Assembly: GCA_900552855.1 (NCBI GenBank)
Contig: USBG01000084.1
Span: 1-7,367 of the forward strand
From: an uncultured Phascolarctobacterium sp.
GTDB lineage: Bacteria > Bacillota > Negativicutes > Acidaminococcales > Acidaminococcaceae
Direction of reading: 5' to 3'
DNA: 7,367 nt
The notes beneath the pieces were generated by a model that did no database searches, was not told the DNA's origin, and worked only from the letters and a program-made list of their open reading frames with translations. Positions 6,677 to 7,367 of this stretch are shown here, in pieces. The translations under genes and the position numbers were made by a program. Every line of letters begins with the position of its first letter. Position 1 is the stretch's first letter.

Positions 6677-6709
6677 AAGAGACTCGCCTTTAGGCGGGTC
6701 TCTTTTTTT
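6677..6709 (+). terminator. Strong Rho-independent terminator of the efflux operon
   Basis: AGAGACTCGCC (6678-6688) pairs with GGCGGGTCTCT (6693-6703) around a TTTA loop, an 11-bp stem with one U-G pair, and runs into seven Ts (6703-6709). It follows the pump stop codon by about 20 bp and shows that the operon ends without an outer membrane channel gene. Confidence 0.95.
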
Positions 6710-7208
6710 GTGATGCTAGTGCAAAGTATTTGATGAGCGTTGGTAAGTATTGCTTGAAGTATGATATTGAAAATTGCTTTTTAGAGATTTATTTGTCGTG
6801 TAAAGCCTATAATTTTAGCTGAAAAAATCATATGTATATCTAAAGCCGCTGATAAATTCTCAGCTTGGCATAGGATTTGTTTTAGAGCCTTTTGGATAAA
6901 CTTGGATAGATTATATATGATATTAAATTAAAGCCCCTTAAAAACGAAATTAGGACGTCTAAGGGGATTTGTTCACCTAGCATCCATGTATTCTGTTGCA
7001 TTTGAAATATAATTAAAAAAAATTAGGGCGTGATACTGGTTTGAGAACAAAAATATAGATGGTCAAAAATTATTTTTACGAATAAAAATTATGAGTATAA
7101 GCGTAATGTTCTGTTTTTGGGAAATTGCTTTAGCTAATTTAATAGAGGAGCGTAACGTAAAAAGTATATATTTATTGACCAAGAATAGTGTGAATGCTAA
7201 ATTTGGGC
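6710..7208. other. AT-rich intergenic region, no convincing gene
   Basis: About 500 bp follow the operon terminator with no ORF that has both a ribosome binding site and a plausible protein. It contains a TATAAT at 6808-6813 without a good -35, a small GCTGA/TCAGC hairpin near 6848-6864, and the CCCCTTA inverted repeat listed separately. It may be spacer, decayed coding sequence, or contain an unrecognised short RNA. Confidence 0.6.
6934..6966. repeat. CCCCTTA / TAAGGGG inverted repeat
   Basis: CCCCTTA (6934-6940) and TAAGGGG (6960-6966) are exact inverted copies separated by 19 bp. The GC-rich arms stand out in AT-rich surroundings. The U-run after it is short (GATTTG), so it is a poor terminator. 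It could be a weak processing or termination hairpin. Confidence 0.4.
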
Positions 7209-7243
7209 AAAAAAATAACCGGCCAGAGCCGGTTGTTTTTTTT
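7209..7243. terminator. Bidirectional Rho-independent terminator
   Basis: AACCGGC (7217-7223) and GCCGGTT (7228-7234) form a perfect 7-bp stem with a 4-nt loop. The plus strand continues into eight Ts (7236-7243), and the minus strand into seven Ts (complement of 7209-7215). It could stop transcripts from either side. Since the pump operon already ends at 6709, the minus-strand use, for a transcript entering from the right edge, looks more relevant. Confidence 0.8.
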
Positions 7244-7337
7244 GTCTGCAGGTGGTTTCGCAATTTTTACTGCAGGCGTTCAATTCTGCAATCTCGCAAA
7301 TTGAGAATTGAGAGGAAAATATTTTTGTTGCTTAGCA
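7210..7337 (-). ncRNA. Candidate small RNA or attenuated leader, about 130 nt
   Basis: A minus-strand transcript starting near 7337 from the extended -10 at 7352-7344 would end at the terminator at 7234-7209. It would contain a long hairpin (7311-7280: 8 bp, one bulged base opposite 7288, then 4 bp, 7-nt loop), a possible CTGCAG/CTGCAG pairing (7275-7270 with 7251-7246), and the terminator stem. No reading frame within it has a ribosome binding site. The alternative is that 7366-7280 is the last 28 codons of a minus-strand gene entering from the right, with this terminator 45 bp after its TGA. The window edge prevents a decision. Confidence 0.28.
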
Positions 7338-7343
7338 TGTCCC

Positions 7344-7352
7344 ATTATAGCA
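7344..7352 (-). promoter_or_regulatory. Extended -10 promoter element on the minus strand
   Basis: Read on the minus strand, TGCTATAAT is a perfect TGn-TATAAT extended -10. The -35 hexamer would lie at or beyond the right edge and cannot be judged. Confidence 0.42.
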
Positions 7353-7367
7353 AATAATCTATCTAAA

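Noticed and set aside
7175..7203. Plus-strand promoter TTGACC-N17-TAAATT
   Set aside because: Transcription would start near 7210, immediately before a terminator, so no meaningful transcript would result; probably a chance match in AT-rich DNA.
7063..7263. 66-codon minus-strand ORF
   Set aside because: It overlaps the terminator, has no ribosome binding site, and reads as translated AT-rich spacer.
7091..7357. 88-codon plus-strand ORF at the right end
   Set aside because: It has no ribosome binding site, runs straight through the bidirectional terminator and hairpins, and its composition is not protein-like.

Overview
The window looks like chromosomal DNA from a diderm member of the Firmicutes, most likely class Negativicutes (Veillonella, Phascolarctobacterium or relatives). 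This is inferred from three things seen together: AT-rich DNA, strong Firmicutes-type AGGAGG ribosome binding sites and short U-tailed terminators, and an RND efflux pump that only makes sense in a cell with an outer membrane. No 16S rRNA or other taxonomic marker is present, so the genus is open.

Layout, left to right. (1) 1-331, minus strand: the first 110 codons of a lipoprotein solute-binding protein of the nitrate/sulfonate/taurine (NMT1/SsuA-like) ABC class; the rest lies left of the window. (2) 332-817: a divergent 486-bp intergenic region with a promoter-like TTGACA/TATAAT pair and possible RNA structure. (3) 818-2044, plus strand: an exported protein of unknown function with a DxDxDG calcium-loop-like motif and a C-terminal half that resembles RsiV/DUF3298-type domains. 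A clear terminator follows it. (4) 2045-2310: a regulatory interval holding a perfect 22-bp palindrome of TetR-operator type, three A-tracts at 10-bp spacing, a GCAATT inverted repeat and a good sigma-A-type promoter. (5) 2311-3516 and 3530-6655: a two-gene operon of a periplasmic membrane-fusion lipoprotein and an AcrB/MexB-class RND transporter, closed by a strong terminator at 6677-6709. (6) 6710-7367: about 660 bp with no convincing complete gene. It has a small inverted repeat and, at the right edge, a minus-strand promoter, two further hairpins and a bidirectional terminator that together could make a small RNA of about 130 nt.

How the parts work together: the adaptor lipoprotein and the RND pump would form two thirds of a tripartite drug/solute efflux machine, driven by the proton-motive force and joined to a TolC/OprM-type outer membrane channel. 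The adaptor keeps the R-x3-L-x6-S hairpin-tip signature used to dock such channels, but neither the channel nor a regulator gene is in the window. Both flanking genes are separated from the pump operon by terminators or orientation and need not be functionally linked to it.

I see no clearly novel system. The most useful leads are the TetR-type operator without its regulator, the right-edge small RNA candidate, and the unclassified exported protein.
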